Origin: a virus
Virus record (IMG/VR): IMGVR_UViG_3300028840_007026
Span: 17,356-81,355 of that record
Direction: 5' to 3' (one strand)
Length of the DNA: 64,000 nucleotides
The notes under the pieces were generated by a model. It had not been told where the DNA came from. It did not search any database and was given only the letters and a program-made list of their open reading frames with translations. Position numbers and translations under genes: made by a program. Below, one piece after another: positions 22,345-31,482 of the stretch (within the stretch, counting starts at the first letter, position 1; each line of letters begins with the position of its first letter).

Positions 22345-23754
22345 ATGACTGAGATCAAATACGGGACTGAATTTAAAACAGTTTGGCTACCAGACGGTAG
22401 ACGATTGTTTGTTCAATCTGATGGTAATACTCAAACGACAGGTGACATTTGGAATATAGCGTTTGATATAACCACGACCACGACCACGAGTACAACGACA
22501 ACAACTACGAGTACATCAACTACAACTACTACCAGTACCACGAGTACTACGAGTACTACGACAACTACGGAGCCTCCGCTTTATGCTTGGGATCCTGATA
22601 AGTGCTCATCGAACATAACTCTCAGCAATGGCAATCGAACAGCAGAATGTACCGTTGATACGACTGTAAGTTCCGTTATTTCTAAGTGGGATAAGAGTTC
22701 AGGTAAGTGGTACTGGGAAATTGAAATTGATGCCGTCAACGGTTACTTTCAATCGTTTGGCATTTGCGATCAAGACATTGGAACCGACTTTGACAAAGAC
22801 ATTCGGACCGGATGGAATGAGTCTTGGTCGCTTTTTCGGTATCTATCAACGACGGCACGCGCTTATCATGACGGCATTTATGGCACTTATAGTATTAGCT
22901 TCGGTGCTGCCGGAACCGTCATTATGCTTGCGCTTGACCTTGACAACAATCGGTTTTATGCTGGAGTTGACGGGACATGGGTGAACAGCGGCGATCCGGC
23001 GGCCGGAACCGGGTATCTTTACGAAGACGCCACTATAGACGCGGTTATTGCAGCTTGTTACTCACCTCGTTATGATGGAGATATAATAACATCCTGTTTT
23101 AGAAATAGCGAATTAAATTATACTCCTCCGACTGGGTATGTTGCTCCGGATCAAGAGCAACCGACTACAACTACAACTACTACCAGTACCAGTACCACGA
23201 GTACTACATCAACTACAACTACTACCAGTACCACGAGTACTACGAGTACTACGACAACTGCACCTCCGACGACGACGAGCACTACGTCAACCAGTACTAC
23301 GTCAACCACGAGCACTACGACAACAACTGTTCCACCGACAACAACCACTACCACTACATCGACTACCAGTACTACCAGTACTACATCAACAACGAGTACG
23401 ACCAGCACGACAACGACCAGCACGACAACGACGAGTACAACAAGTTCTACTACATCAACGTCAACAACGAGTACTACATCAACGTCAACAACGAGTACTA
23501 CATCAACGTCAACGACGAGTACTACGTCAACGACGAGTACAACAAGTTCCACTACGAGTACGACGGTCAGCACGACAACCACGACTGGAACAACTACTAC
23601 CAGTACGACGGTCACGACCACTACGATTGATCCGAATACTATTGCTGTAAGCGTGAGTGCTACTGTAAAATTGCCTACTATTTTAGGAAGCAGCAAACAA
23701 CCGAGCATTCTGGCAACTGTTTCACAACCAACTATCACTGTAACGGGAGATTAA
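22345..23754 (+). CDS. SPRY-domain protein with two Thr/Ser tracts
   Basis: 469 residues. Order: N-terminal 42 residues; Thr/Ser tract 43-75; a B30.2/SPRY-like domain about 85-265 (ITLSNGNRTAEC, KWYWEIEIDA, FYAGVDGTWV); a second Thr/Ser tract 274-427, broken only by a few Pro, Ala, Val and Gly; then a 42-residue tail. The tract uses all four Thr codons in mixed order, so selection acts on protein composition. SPRY-like domains recur at the C-terminus of the J-like protein and in 48007-49149. Part of the SPRY region has higher GC than the rest of the gene. Likely a surface fibre or adhesin. Confidence 0.8.
   Translation: MTEIKYGTEFKTVWLPDGRRLFVQSDGNTQTTGDIWNIAFDITTTTTTSTTTTTTSTSTTTTTSTTSTTSTTTTTEPPLYAWDPDKCSSNITLSNGNRTAECTVDTTVSSVISKWDKSSGKWYWEIEIDAVNGYFQSFGICDQDIGTDFDKDIRTGWNESWSLFRYLSTTARAYHDGIYGTYSISFGAAGTVIMLALDLDNNRFYAGVDGTWVNSGDPAAGTGYLYEDATIDAVIAACYSPRYDGDIITSCFRNSELNYTPPTGYVAPDQEQPTTTTTTTSTSTTSTTSTTTTTSTTSTTSTTTTAPPTTTSTTSTSTTSTTSTTTTTVPPTTTTTTTSTTSTTSTTSTTSTTSTTTTSTTTTSTTSSTTSTSTTSTTSTSTTSTTSTSTTSTTSTTSTTSSTTSTTVSTTTTTGTTTTSTTVTTTTIDPNTIAVSVSATVKLPTILGSSKQPSILATVSQPTITVTGD
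23164..23625 (+). repeat. Long Thr/Ser-coding low-complexity tract
   Basis: 154 codons that are almost all Thr or Ser. A unit close to ACGAGTACTACATCAACGTC is repeated in tandem near 23467-23526, so the tract can expand or shrink by recombination. Confidence 0.85.
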
Positions 23755-23757
23755 AAG

Positions 23758-24111
23758 ATGGCGGTAACACTTAAAACACGAGCGAAGGAAGGTTCTCAGT
23801 ATGTTATAAGCCTCACTTTCAAAAACAGTGCCGGAGCACTCGCTGTACCAAGTGCAGTCAGATGGACATTGACCAATTGCGACAGAGAAGTAATTAACAA
23901 TAGGCGACACGTAGTAGTAGCACCTGCAGCCAATATTGACGTAGTCTTGTCTGGGGCTGACCTTGGAGTCACGGAGTTTGGCTCCACAGCAACGAGGAAG
24001 TTCCTTGTGGAAGCAGTTGATAATGGTTTACCGATAGTGGAAGAATTTACTTTCAAGATTGAGCAATCACTTATTTATCCGATAACTACTACCACATCAA
24101 CTACCATATAG
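23758..24111 (+). CDS. Ig-like virion protein with short Thr tail
   Basis: 117 residues. Beta-sandwich-like pattern (YVISLTFKNSAGA, VRWTLTNCD, IDVVLSGADL, EEFTFKIEQS) typical of small phage immunoglobulin-like or head/tail decoration proteins. The C-terminus is TTTTSTTI, a short form of the Thr tails found on other virion proteins here. Good ribosome site GGAG before ATG. Confidence 0.7.
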   Translation: MAVTLKTRAKEGSQYVISLTFKNSAGALAVPSAVRWTLTNCDREVINNRRHVVVAPAANIDVVLSGADLGVTEFGSTATRKFLVEAVDNGLPIVEEFTFKIEQSLIYPITTTTSTTI

Positions 24112-24120
24112 GAGAAGCGA

Positions 24121-24978
24121 ATGGAAATCATTAATCTCGGCGACGGTTCTTATAAGAATTGCCATATATACGAAGATGAGAATACTCATGAAGCGTATAT
24201 GGCCGTCACCGATATGCTAAATGGTGGAATTACTGTTTTTCGTAGAACCAGTGGAATACTCGAATGGGAATTCGTTAAAACCTTTTACATGGGATGGGGA
24301 GCAATGTGGGCTCCTTACGTAGTGAAGATCGAAGACAAAATATGGATTTATGTTTGTGATACCGCTGGAGTAAATCCATATTACGAAACCATGAGAATTT
24401 ATCGTTTCATGGTGTCGGATACGTTTGACAATGTTGAACTTGATATTGAACGAGTAAACGTAAACATGGATCGGGACCACCTTGCAATGATAGATCCCTG
24501 TATGTTTTACTACCAAGGATGGTGGTATCTCGCGGTAGCAATATTATGGGATCCGGAGAACTTACGATGGTGGGATATTGCCGTATTTGCTTCACGCAAT
24601 CCTCATGGTCCATTTGAATTGGAAACGATGCAATACATTGGGATAGGCGATCAACATTTGATACCGGATGTTGTCAATATTGATGAGGCTTTTAAATTTA
24701 TCCCTTCGTTTGATAATCATCTCCATTGTGTTTACTCATGCGGGGATTCTGGTGTGAAGACTGGTTATTCAGTGCTTGGACATATGGTTTCCGAGGGTAT
24801 GTTCAGCGAAGGCTACCTTGACTGGGTAGTTAAACCGGTAAGACTTCTTAGAAATTATGAACGGTTAATTACTGCTCCAACATATTATCAAGGGAAGATG
24901 TTCGCCACTACTTCTGAGAATGAGGTGACCGGTTTGCAAACTGGTTTTGATATAGCTGTTTTGTCTGAATTCGATTAG
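24121..24978 (+). CDS. GH43-like five-bladed propeller protein
   Basis: 285 residues with repeated blades: MWAPYVVKIEDKIWIYVCDT, then LAMIDPCMFYYQGWWYLAVA and ASRNPHGPFELE, LIPDVV, and ITAPTYYQGKMFATT. This matches the pattern of glycoside hydrolase family 43/32-type five-bladed beta-propellers. An Asp in MIDP and a Glu in PFELE are candidates for acid residues, but catalytic identity is uncertain. Likely a surface glycan-binding or -cleaving protein (depolymerase-like). Confidence 0.6.
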   Translation: MEIINLGDGSYKNCHIYEDENTHEAYMAVTDMLNGGITVFRRTSGILEWEFVKTFYMGWGAMWAPYVVKIEDKIWIYVCDTAGVNPYYETMRIYRFMVSDTFDNVELDIERVNVNMDRDHLAMIDPCMFYYQGWWYLAVAILWDPENLRWWDIAVFASRNPHGPFELETMQYIGIGDQHLIPDVVNIDEAFKFIPSFDNHLHCVYSCGDSGVKTGYSVLGHMVSEGMFSEGYLDWVVKPVRLLRNYERLITAPTYYQGKMFATTSENEVTGLQTGFDIAVLSEFD

Positions 24979-24989
24979 GAGATTAAATC

Positions 24990-26576
24990 ATGGCAACAAA
25001 GAATGAGAAGAGAACAGCAACACCAAAAAACCCTGACTTGACCGTCGATGAGTTGAAAGCAACACACGAACTCCACCAGCTATTTAAAAGCGAATGGGAG
25101 TTCTTATATGCTGCTTATCAGGGAGCGCGAGAACTTGTTAATCTTGGTTACCTTGTAAAGCACGAGCGTGAAACCAGTGAGAATTACGAAGCTCGTAAAA
25201 AACAGGCATATGGTTTCGGTTATTCTCAGTCGATTGTGGATACATTGAACTTCTACCTGAACAAGAAAGCAACAAAGAGAACAGTTCCTCAAAAGATTGA
25301 AAGCGATGCACTGTACGAATTGTTTTCTGAGGATTGCAATTTGGAAGGTGATGGGATCGACGAGTTTATTACCGAGCAGAGTAGGCTCGCTTCCATTATG
25401 GGTTACACGGGAGTACTTGTTGACAAACCTTCTACCGTGTTTTTTAATCGACAAGAGCAAATAGATATGGAAGTACATCCGTATCTTTGCTCATACTATC
25501 CACAAGCTATTCTGGATTGGAAGATTGAACGGGATCAGTTTGGTCGGCCCGTTTTAACTTACCTGAAACTTCTCCAGGACAGTGGACAATATTTGCTTTG
25601 GTTTCAGGATCAATTTGAGATTTGGGAAATACCATTCGATGAAGATGGTAGCCCAAGAACAGATCAGGAAAAGGCCGAGTTGGTCGAATGTAGAACTCAT
25701 ACTCTGAATGAGATTCCGTTTGTTTTTATCATCAATAAGAAGTGGAGAATTCGCCCCATCGGTAAATCGGATATATCTGACATAGCAAGAATTGATGTGA
25801 GTATTATCCGGAACCTTTCACAAGGAGAGGAAGTTATTGACTACTCCGCGTTTCCAATGATGAGAAAAGCTGCATTGGAAGGTCGCCCTGATCAGGTGGT
25901 AGACAAATCGGATGAAACTGGTCCGACGGCAGTACTCAGTTTTGATCCGGACAATCCGGATTCCAAGCCTGACTGGTTGCAGTCCGAATCCAAGGATCCG
26001 ATTGATGCAATTGTTGTATGGATTGGGTTAAAGATAGCAGAGATCTACCGTGCGAGTAACATTGGCGGGATGGCTGCAAACGAAGTTTCCACGGTAGCAA
26101 AGTCTGGTTCTGCTCTCCAGTCCGAGTTCCAACTTCTCAATTCCAGCCTTGTGAGAAAAGCAGTCAATCTTGAGAAGGCGGAGTCGAGAATATATTGGTT
26201 CTACTACAAGTGGGAATTTGAGGGAGAAGAAAAAGAACTTATCAAGGAAACGAAGATTGAGCGTGAGCGCACATACGACGTGGAGAACTTGGCTCAGGAC
26301 CTTGATAACGTTATTACTTCCACGAGCATAGTTGTCAGCAACAAATTTAAAGAAGCGATGCAAAAGAAAACTGCTCGCAAAATGCTACCTTCCTGGAACG
26401 ATACTCAGATGCAAGAAATTGACGATGAGATCGAACAGGGAATTGAAGAGGAGGCGAACAGGCCGAAGCCTGGAGATCCAGATTACTACGATCCATTTAT
26501 GGAAAAACCTGAAACGGACGATAGTGAAGACAAAGTACTCCCATTTCAGAAAAAGACTTCCGGCGAGAAGGAGTAA
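24990..26576 (+). CDS. Portal protein
   Basis: 528 residues. N-terminal helical clip and ELF.DCNLEGDGIDEFI segment, a central beta region (GVLVDKPS, YPQAILDWKIERDQ), and a long helical stem with SGSALQSEFQLLNSSLVRKAVNLEKAESRIYW near 370-405 match phage portal proteins. The C-terminus is acidic. It forms the ring at the capsid vertex through which DNA passes; the MuF-type protein follows directly, as in many siphoviruses. Confidence 0.85.
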   Translation: MATKNEKRTATPKNPDLTVDELKATHELHQLFKSEWEFLYAAYQGARELVNLGYLVKHERETSENYEARKKQAYGFGYSQSIVDTLNFYLNKKATKRTVPQKIESDALYELFSEDCNLEGDGIDEFITEQSRLASIMGYTGVLVDKPSTVFFNRQEQIDMEVHPYLCSYYPQAILDWKIERDQFGRPVLTYLKLLQDSGQYLLWFQDQFEIWEIPFDEDGSPRTDQEKAELVECRTHTLNEIPFVFIINKKWRIRPIGKSDISDIARIDVSIIRNLSQGEEVIDYSAFPMMRKAALEGRPDQVVDKSDETGPTAVLSFDPDNPDSKPDWLQSESKDPIDAIVVWIGLKIAEIYRASNIGGMAANEVSTVAKSGSALQSEFQLLNSSLVRKAVNLEKAESRIYWFYYKWEFEGEEKELIKETKIERERTYDVENLAQDLDNVITSTSIVVSNKFKEAMQKKTARKMLPSWNDTQMQEIDDEIEQGIEEEANRPKPGDPDYYDPFMEKPETDDSEDKVLPFQKKTSGEKE

Positions 26577-26583
26577 TCCTTAA

Positions 26584-29500
26584 GTGGATCCGAAAAAGAA
26601 AATAGGTCCGAAGCAGGTCCAGGTTGTATCGGAGAAAACCGATTCATTCCTTGGTCAAGCTGTCGGAAGAAATCAAGATCGAATGGCGACCGCGATTAGG
26701 AATCTTGAGAGAAAAATGATCAACTCCTTAAGATTAATCGAGACGGACAGAACTGGTCGTATTGAAAGCGTGAAAGTAAATCTGAAACAAACACAAGCTG
26801 TCCACAAGGAAATGCTCAAGAACTTCGAAGAGACATATGGGGTAGCAGCCAGACAGCTTGTTTCGGACTTTGATGATATTGACAATTTTATTCAGAGTTC
26901 TTGGACGTACTTGAATGAAAGTGCTGACTTTACTGGTATTGAAAAGAATATGAATCGTTCTCTCCGTAGGAGTACAGCGAGAACTTTTGAGCAGTTTGGA
27001 ACGGAAGCCCAAAGGAGAATAGATGATGCACTTTACTCTTCCATAGTCGGTGGAACATCCTATTCAACATTGGTTGCTGCTGTAACTGGAGCACTCACGG
27101 GACATAGGGATGCTCGCGGTAGATCAATGGCTGCATATGCGAAGCAATATGCTTTTGACGCGACAATGAACTACCACAATGATGTCAACTTAGGGAAAGC
27201 GGAAGGGTTAGGAATATTTCATTTTCTTTATGTTGGTGACATTATTGGTAGTACTCGTAAATTTTGTCGTAGGCGAGCAGGGAAGGTTTATACACGAGGA
27301 CAAATCAACTCATGGAATCAGCACCAATGGGAAGGGAAAGCAGGGCCAGCATTTACTCATAGAGGCGGATACAATTGTCGCCATCATTGGCGTCCAGTTA
27401 GACCGGAATGGCTCGGTGATCGCACTCAGGTAGATATAGCCGATTGGAGAATAGGGGATACAATTGGTGCGAAACCATCTCATTTGAAGAAGACCGAAGG
27501 TGCACGTGGATGGCTTGACTACACTAAAACTGAGAGAAATTATCTTTCAATTTTACATAAAGTTTCAAAGCGCGGAGGTGAAGGGTTAACTTCGAAACAG
27601 CGGTATGTGAAGTTTTTTCACAATGGCATGAATGCTGAGGAGAGGAGACTTTTCAGAGAAGCATTGGAAGCAGAGGGAATAGAGGTCCCTGAGATATTAA
27701 GGAGCAAGGGCAAAACCATTAAGCCGAAGCCGATCGAGCCTTCACCTCCGCCTCCCAAGCCTGAGAAGGTGATTAAACCACAGCCGGATAACATGGTCAA
27801 GCCGAAACCAAAAAAAGGAAAACCGGACCCGAATTTAAAGACTTTAAAGCAGTATCCACCGGAAGTGCAAAAGAAGTTGAAGAGTATTCGGCACAAGCTT
27901 GTGAAGGGATATGACTTTAAACCTAATTCTCCACTAACAAAATATTGGTTTGATTTGGATATAGCTGATAGGGAGAACTTGGTAGCATTATGGGAAAGCG
28001 AGGGATTGATAGTCCCGAAAGATATAAGAAAGGGAGTTGGATTAGTAAAACCTTCGCCGAATAGAAAATTAACTCCGACAAAACCAAAGGAAGATAAACT
28101 TACACCGAAGAAAGTAGCTCCACCTCCAACACCGAACAAGAAAGAGGTGGTAGTAAAACGAGACAAGTATCTTCCACCGGGAGCAGAAATAGATCGCAAT
28201 CTTCCAAATATGGATTTCAAGTTTAAGGATCCGAATACGATCCATATTTTGAATGAGGATTTCGAGTCCGTTGGTAACGTTAGATTTTTTACTCTCATGG
28301 ACGGGGATCATAAAGAATTTTTCATCGATATGATCTACGTAGATAAAAAGTATCAGGGGAAGGGATATGGTACAGCACTTATAGATGATCTACTCGAACT
28401 TGCAGACCAGCATGGAGTGACAAGATTAGGTGGAGAATCCATGACTTCTGCATTGAGAAAAGTACTCGATAAGAAATTGGGGAAACCAATCTTTATTGGG
28501 GATCCAGACTACATAAAGAAAGATTTGTCGGGGATCGATGTAATCTATGAGGTGAAGCCAAAAGTTAAAAAAGTAAAAGTTGATCCAGTTAAAGTAGCAA
28601 GGGACAAGTTTGAAGTAGCACAGAAGAAATATTTAGGTGCCAAAACTCGGACAGCGAAGAAAAAAGCACTTGTGGAGTATGAGGAGGCGAGAAGGGATTA
28701 TGCTGTAGTAGCACCGAGTGATGTGCATAATCAGTTGAGAAAAGATATTATCGGCGAAATGGGAATGCTTTCCTATAAAGAAGAGGAAGTAATATTCAAA
28801 GGCACAAGACATCTTGGATACGAAGTTCTCACTGAGATGAAATTGTCTGGACTAAGAATTGATGTAGCACAGTTAGGACGTGCAAGTTATAATCCAGATT
28901 CCAAAACGTTAAGCTTTTTCCACTACCGGAATATAGGGAAAAAAGAATTTGGCACGAGAGTAATAGCTCATGAAGTGGGTCATGCCGTGGATTCCTATAT
29001 GTCCAACAAGGGAAGGGATCTTAACTGGAAACTTGGTTTTTGGGATGATACAAATCCGTGGGCAGGGAAAAGGGATGCAATAAAATACCATAAATGGTAT
29101 GAGGATAGCAGGGTAGGAGGAAAAGCATGGTTCAATAATGGTGATGGACAGTATCACATTGGGAACTGGGTAAGTGATTATGAAGGGAGAATTTATCCAC
29201 ATCCAACGGCGAGGCATCCAGAGTTTTTCTCAATGGGTTCTGAGCGTTATGCCAAGGCACTTGAATCTGAGTTGAATGATCTTAAAAGTAGATTGAGACT
29301 TGTCGCACTTGATGAAGATGCTTTTTATGGTGATTTAGAGAGAGTAAGGGAATCGCTGAAAGGTCCAGTAAAGAAAGCAGATCGTCTGAAATTAGATCAA
29401 TCGAAGAAAAGATTGAGAAATTGGGTTCATGCTGCTCGTTTGGCTACTGGCAAGACGGATTTGGAAGACTATTTAGGGAAGAGACTTTCTAATCCAAAAA

Positions 29501-29712
29501 ACTTTGACCACCTTCCATGGGGAAAGCAAATAAAGCATTATCCAGAATATGCTCAATGGATGCAGGATTTCTATCGTAAAACGAGAAAAACACGTCCACT
29601 CACTGGTGGAGACGCCTTTGAAGAACTTTTTGAAGAAGTAGAGCAATCAGGAAAGAGTCATCTTGAAAAAGTAGCAAATACTGACCTTGAGAAATTGGGG
29701 ATCAAATTATGA
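26584..29712 (+). CDS. MuF-type head protein fused to GNAT and HExxH domains
   Basis: 1042 residues, GTG start after AAGGAG. The N-terminal 280 residues end in the MuF signature (FCRRRAGKVYTRGQIN, GGYNCRHHWRPV; about 227-275). A Pro/Lys-rich linker follows, with two short repeats (KYYVKFFHN...ERRLFREALEAEG and similar, near 340-370 and 440-470). At about 548-655 is a GNAT acetyltransferase-like domain with acetyl-CoA loop QGKGYGTA. Near 796 an HEVGH motif (H796, E797, H800) indicates a zinc metallopeptidase-like domain. MuF proteins with extra C-terminal enzyme domains are known as polymorphic toxins or ejected effectors; ejection here is an inference. Confidence 0.85.
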   Translation: MDPKKKIGPKQVQVVSEKTDSFLGQAVGRNQDRMATAIRNLERKMINSLRLIETDRTGRIESVKVNLKQTQAVHKEMLKNFEETYGVAARQLVSDFDDIDNFIQSSWTYLNESADFTGIEKNMNRSLRRSTARTFEQFGTEAQRRIDDALYSSIVGGTSYSTLVAAVTGALTGHRDARGRSMAAYAKQYAFDATMNYHNDVNLGKAEGLGIFHFLYVGDIIGSTRKFCRRRAGKVYTRGQINSWNQHQWEGKAGPAFTHRGGYNCRHHWRPVRPEWLGDRTQVDIADWRIGDTIGAKPSHLKKTEGARGWLDYTKTERNYLSILHKVSKRGGEGLTSKQRYVKFFHNGMNAEERRLFREALEAEGIEVPEILRSKGKTIKPKPIEPSPPPPKPEKVIKPQPDNMVKPKPKKGKPDPNLKTLKQYPPEVQKKLKSIRHKLVKGYDFKPNSPLTKYWFDLDIADRENLVALWESEGLIVPKDIRKGVGLVKPSPNRKLTPTKPKEDKLTPKKVAPPPTPNKKEVVVKRDKYLPPGAEIDRNLPNMDFKFKDPNTIHILNEDFESVGNVRFFTLMDGDHKEFFIDMIYVDKKYQGKGYGTALIDDLLELADQHGVTRLGGESMTSALRKVLDKKLGKPIFIGDPDYIKKDLSGIDVIYEVKPKVKKVKVDPVKVARDKFEVAQKKYLGAKTRTAKKKALVEYEEARRDYAVVAPSDVHNQLRKDIIGEMGMLSYKEEEVIFKGTRHLGYEVLTEMKLSGLRIDVAQLGRASYNPDSKTLSFFHYRNIGKKEFGTRVIAHEVGHAVDSYMSNKGRDLNWKLGFWDDTNPWAGKRDAIKYHKWYEDSRVGGKAWFNNGDGQYHIGNWVSDYEGRIYPHPTARHPEFFSMGSERYAKALESELNDLKSRLRLVALDEDAFYGDLERVRESLKGPVKKADRLKLDQSKKRLRNWVHAARLATGKTDLEDYLGKRLSNPKNFDHLPWGKQIKHYPEYAQWMQDFYRKTRKTRPLTGGDAFEELFEEVEQSGKSHLEKVANTDLEKLGIKL

Positions 29713-30026
29713 TTATTCGTATTCCAGTAATGGACATGACCAATGGAAATGAAGGGATTCTCCAATACGACGATAATCCGGATCAGAAGTTTATTCAATG
29801 GGGATTATTGGACGGGACGGAAGCACTCCGTGAGAAGTTGCAGAAGTATTTCAGCACGGAAAGGAAATTCGATATCCCCGATAATGCTTCGATAGATGGG
29901 TATGAGGAGCACAGTGGGAAACCGATTTCGGATATTGATTTCTTTCAACTCAGTTTATGTGGATTGTTTAGGGATATTGATGTGAAACTCGGGAAAGCCT
30001 TAAACATAAGGGAAACGGAAGAATAA
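29709..30026 (+). CDS. Acidic hypothetical protein, 105 residues
   Basis: Overlaps the end of the MuF-fusion gene by 4 bases (ATGA) and the start of the next gene (TAATG). Acidic, alpha/beta pattern. A small acidic protein coupled to a multi-enzyme effector gene is where an immunity protein would be encoded, but there is no sequence proof and it may be a simple structural protein. Confidence 0.65.
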   Translation: MIIRIPVMDMTNGNEGILQYDDNPDQKFIQWGLLDGTEALREKLQKYFSTERKFDIPDNASIDGYEEHSGKPISDIDFFQLSLCGLFRDIDVKLGKALNIRETEE

Positions 30027-30508
30027 TGGGATGGGAAGTAAATCATAGAACCGGGATGGGAGTATATGTCCCGGAATATTTCAAGGTTGTGGAAGTATTC
30101 CCTCCTGAAATGGAACCGTTTTTCCACGAGAATCTTGTTTGGCTCTATATCGATTCAAGAGTACTCGTAACAATGGATCGTTTACGGAGCCGATACGGAC
30201 CTGCTATCATGAATACATGGGGTCTAAGCGAAGCGACACGTGAGAAGTTTGGCACTCATCAATGGAGGGGATGGCGTCCACGGAATTGTCCGGTGGGAGC
30301 AGAACTCTCATATCATAAAATTGGTAGTGCTGTTGATATGGTGTTCACCGATGTCAGTGCGGAAACAGTGAGAAGAGAGCTTTTGGAAAATCCTTTTGAT
30401 GAGACGTTTCAGTTTGTAACGTCTATTGAAATGACTACCAATTGGTTTCACTTCGCCGTCTGTCCACACGACAAGGTGAACAATGGGGTGGAGAAGTTCT
30501 ACCCCTGA
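30026..30508 (+). CDS. M15-type peptidase (endolysin-like)
   Basis: 160 residues. GWRPRNCPVGAELSYHKIGSAVD contains the peptidase M15 zinc signature SxHxxGxAxD (H97, D104), and NWFHFAV supplies the third ligand H142. This fold cleaves peptidoglycan stem peptides (L-Ala-D-Glu or D-Ala-D-Ala). No signal peptide or binding domain. Its place among head genes, not in the lysis region, suggests either a lysin or a virion-associated peptidase. Confidence 0.75.
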   Translation: MGWEVNHRTGMGVYVPEYFKVVEVFPPEMEPFFHENLVWLYIDSRVLVTMDRLRSRYGPAIMNTWGLSEATREKFGTHQWRGWRPRNCPVGAELSYHKIGSAVDMVFTDVSAETVRRELLENPFDETFQFVTSIEMTTNWFHFAVCPHDKVNNGVEKFYP

Positions 30509-30551
30509 TTTATTCACTTTTTCGCTCTCTGAGCAAAAAGGAGGCATGGAC

Positions 30552-31427
30552 ATGCCAACGAAAGAATGGAAGCTGAAAATGACAGAGGATGGAGCACCGG
30601 TAGTTGATGGTACGAAAGTAGTTTACATCGATCCCGATGGGAAAGATGTAGCGCTTGATCCCGTAGCAATGTACGGGAAGATTATCGTGCTCAACAAGGA
30701 GTCGAAAACCAATCGCCAGAAGGTTGAAGCGGCAGAAGGTATTACTTCCCTTTTTAAGGGAGTGGAAGATGTCGCTGAGTACAAAAAGCGAGCGGATGAG
30801 GCTCTGGAAACTGTGGCAAATTTCAATGACAAGGACTACCTGAAGGCTGACAAAGTGGAGAAGTTGAAACAAGATATGTCTTCGTCCTATGAGCAGAAGT
30901 TGGAAACCCAGAAGAATTCTTTTCAGGGTGCCCTTGCGAAAAAAGACGAGGTTATTTCGAGTAAGGACAGCCAGATCCACAAGCTTTTGGTGTCCAATAA
31001 CTTTGCCGTGCATCCTCTTTTTGGTGGTGCAAATCCGAAGACTCATCTCAACCCTGCTATGGCCGAAGCCTACTTCGCGAAGCACTACCGCGTAGAGGTA
31101 GCCGATGATGGGGTTGAGTTACTGCTCCGTGCTTATAAGGATCCTGGGAAGTATGAGGATCCGATTTACTCACGTGAGAATCCCGGCGAGTATGCCACTT
31201 TTCAAGAGGCTATGAACGAACTCTGGGACAAGTTCCCTGGGAAGGACGCCCTTATGAGTGCAGGTAAACCGGGTAGTGGATCGGGTAGTGGATCGGGTGA
31301 GCATACCGAAAGTGACGACGAATTGGCTTCCCTCAAAAAAGCCCATGCAAAAGCTCATGAAGAGGGAAGAGCAAAAGATGCAATTGCTCTGAAGAACAGA
31401 ATTTTTCGTTTGGAAAATCCCAAATAA
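30552..31427 (+). CDS. Scaffolding protein
   Basis: 291 residues from the ATG at 30552, 7-8 bases after AAAGGAGG; an earlier in-frame start overlaps the peptidase gene and lacks a site. Central coiled coil about 55-145 (EYKKRADEALETV... SYEQKLETQKN), a conserved-looking region NNFAVHPLFGGANPKTHLNP, a GSGSGSG linker and a charged helical C-terminus. Position just before the major capsid gene and this composition are standard for scaffolding proteins. Confidence 0.75.
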   Translation: MPTKEWKLKMTEDGAPVVDGTKVVYIDPDGKDVALDPVAMYGKIIVLNKESKTNRQKVEAAEGITSLFKGVEDVAEYKKRADEALETVANFNDKDYLKADKVEKLKQDMSSSYEQKLETQKNSFQGALAKKDEVISSKDSQIHKLLVSNNFAVHPLFGGANPKTHLNPAMAEAYFAKHYRVEVADDGVELLLRAYKDPGKYEDPIYSRENPGEYATFQEAMNELWDKFPGKDALMSAGKPGSGSGSGSGEHTESDDELASLKKAHAKAHEEGRAKDAIALKNRIFRLENPK

Positions 31428-31482
31428 AAGCTTTTCATGGCAGCGTTAATTTACTTATAAACCGAAATAAGGAGAAGAAAAA

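Noticed and set aside
23151-23738. Val-rich minus-strand frames opposite Thr tracts (also near 48180-48590)
   Set aside because: Direct complement of ACN codons; composition is an artefact.
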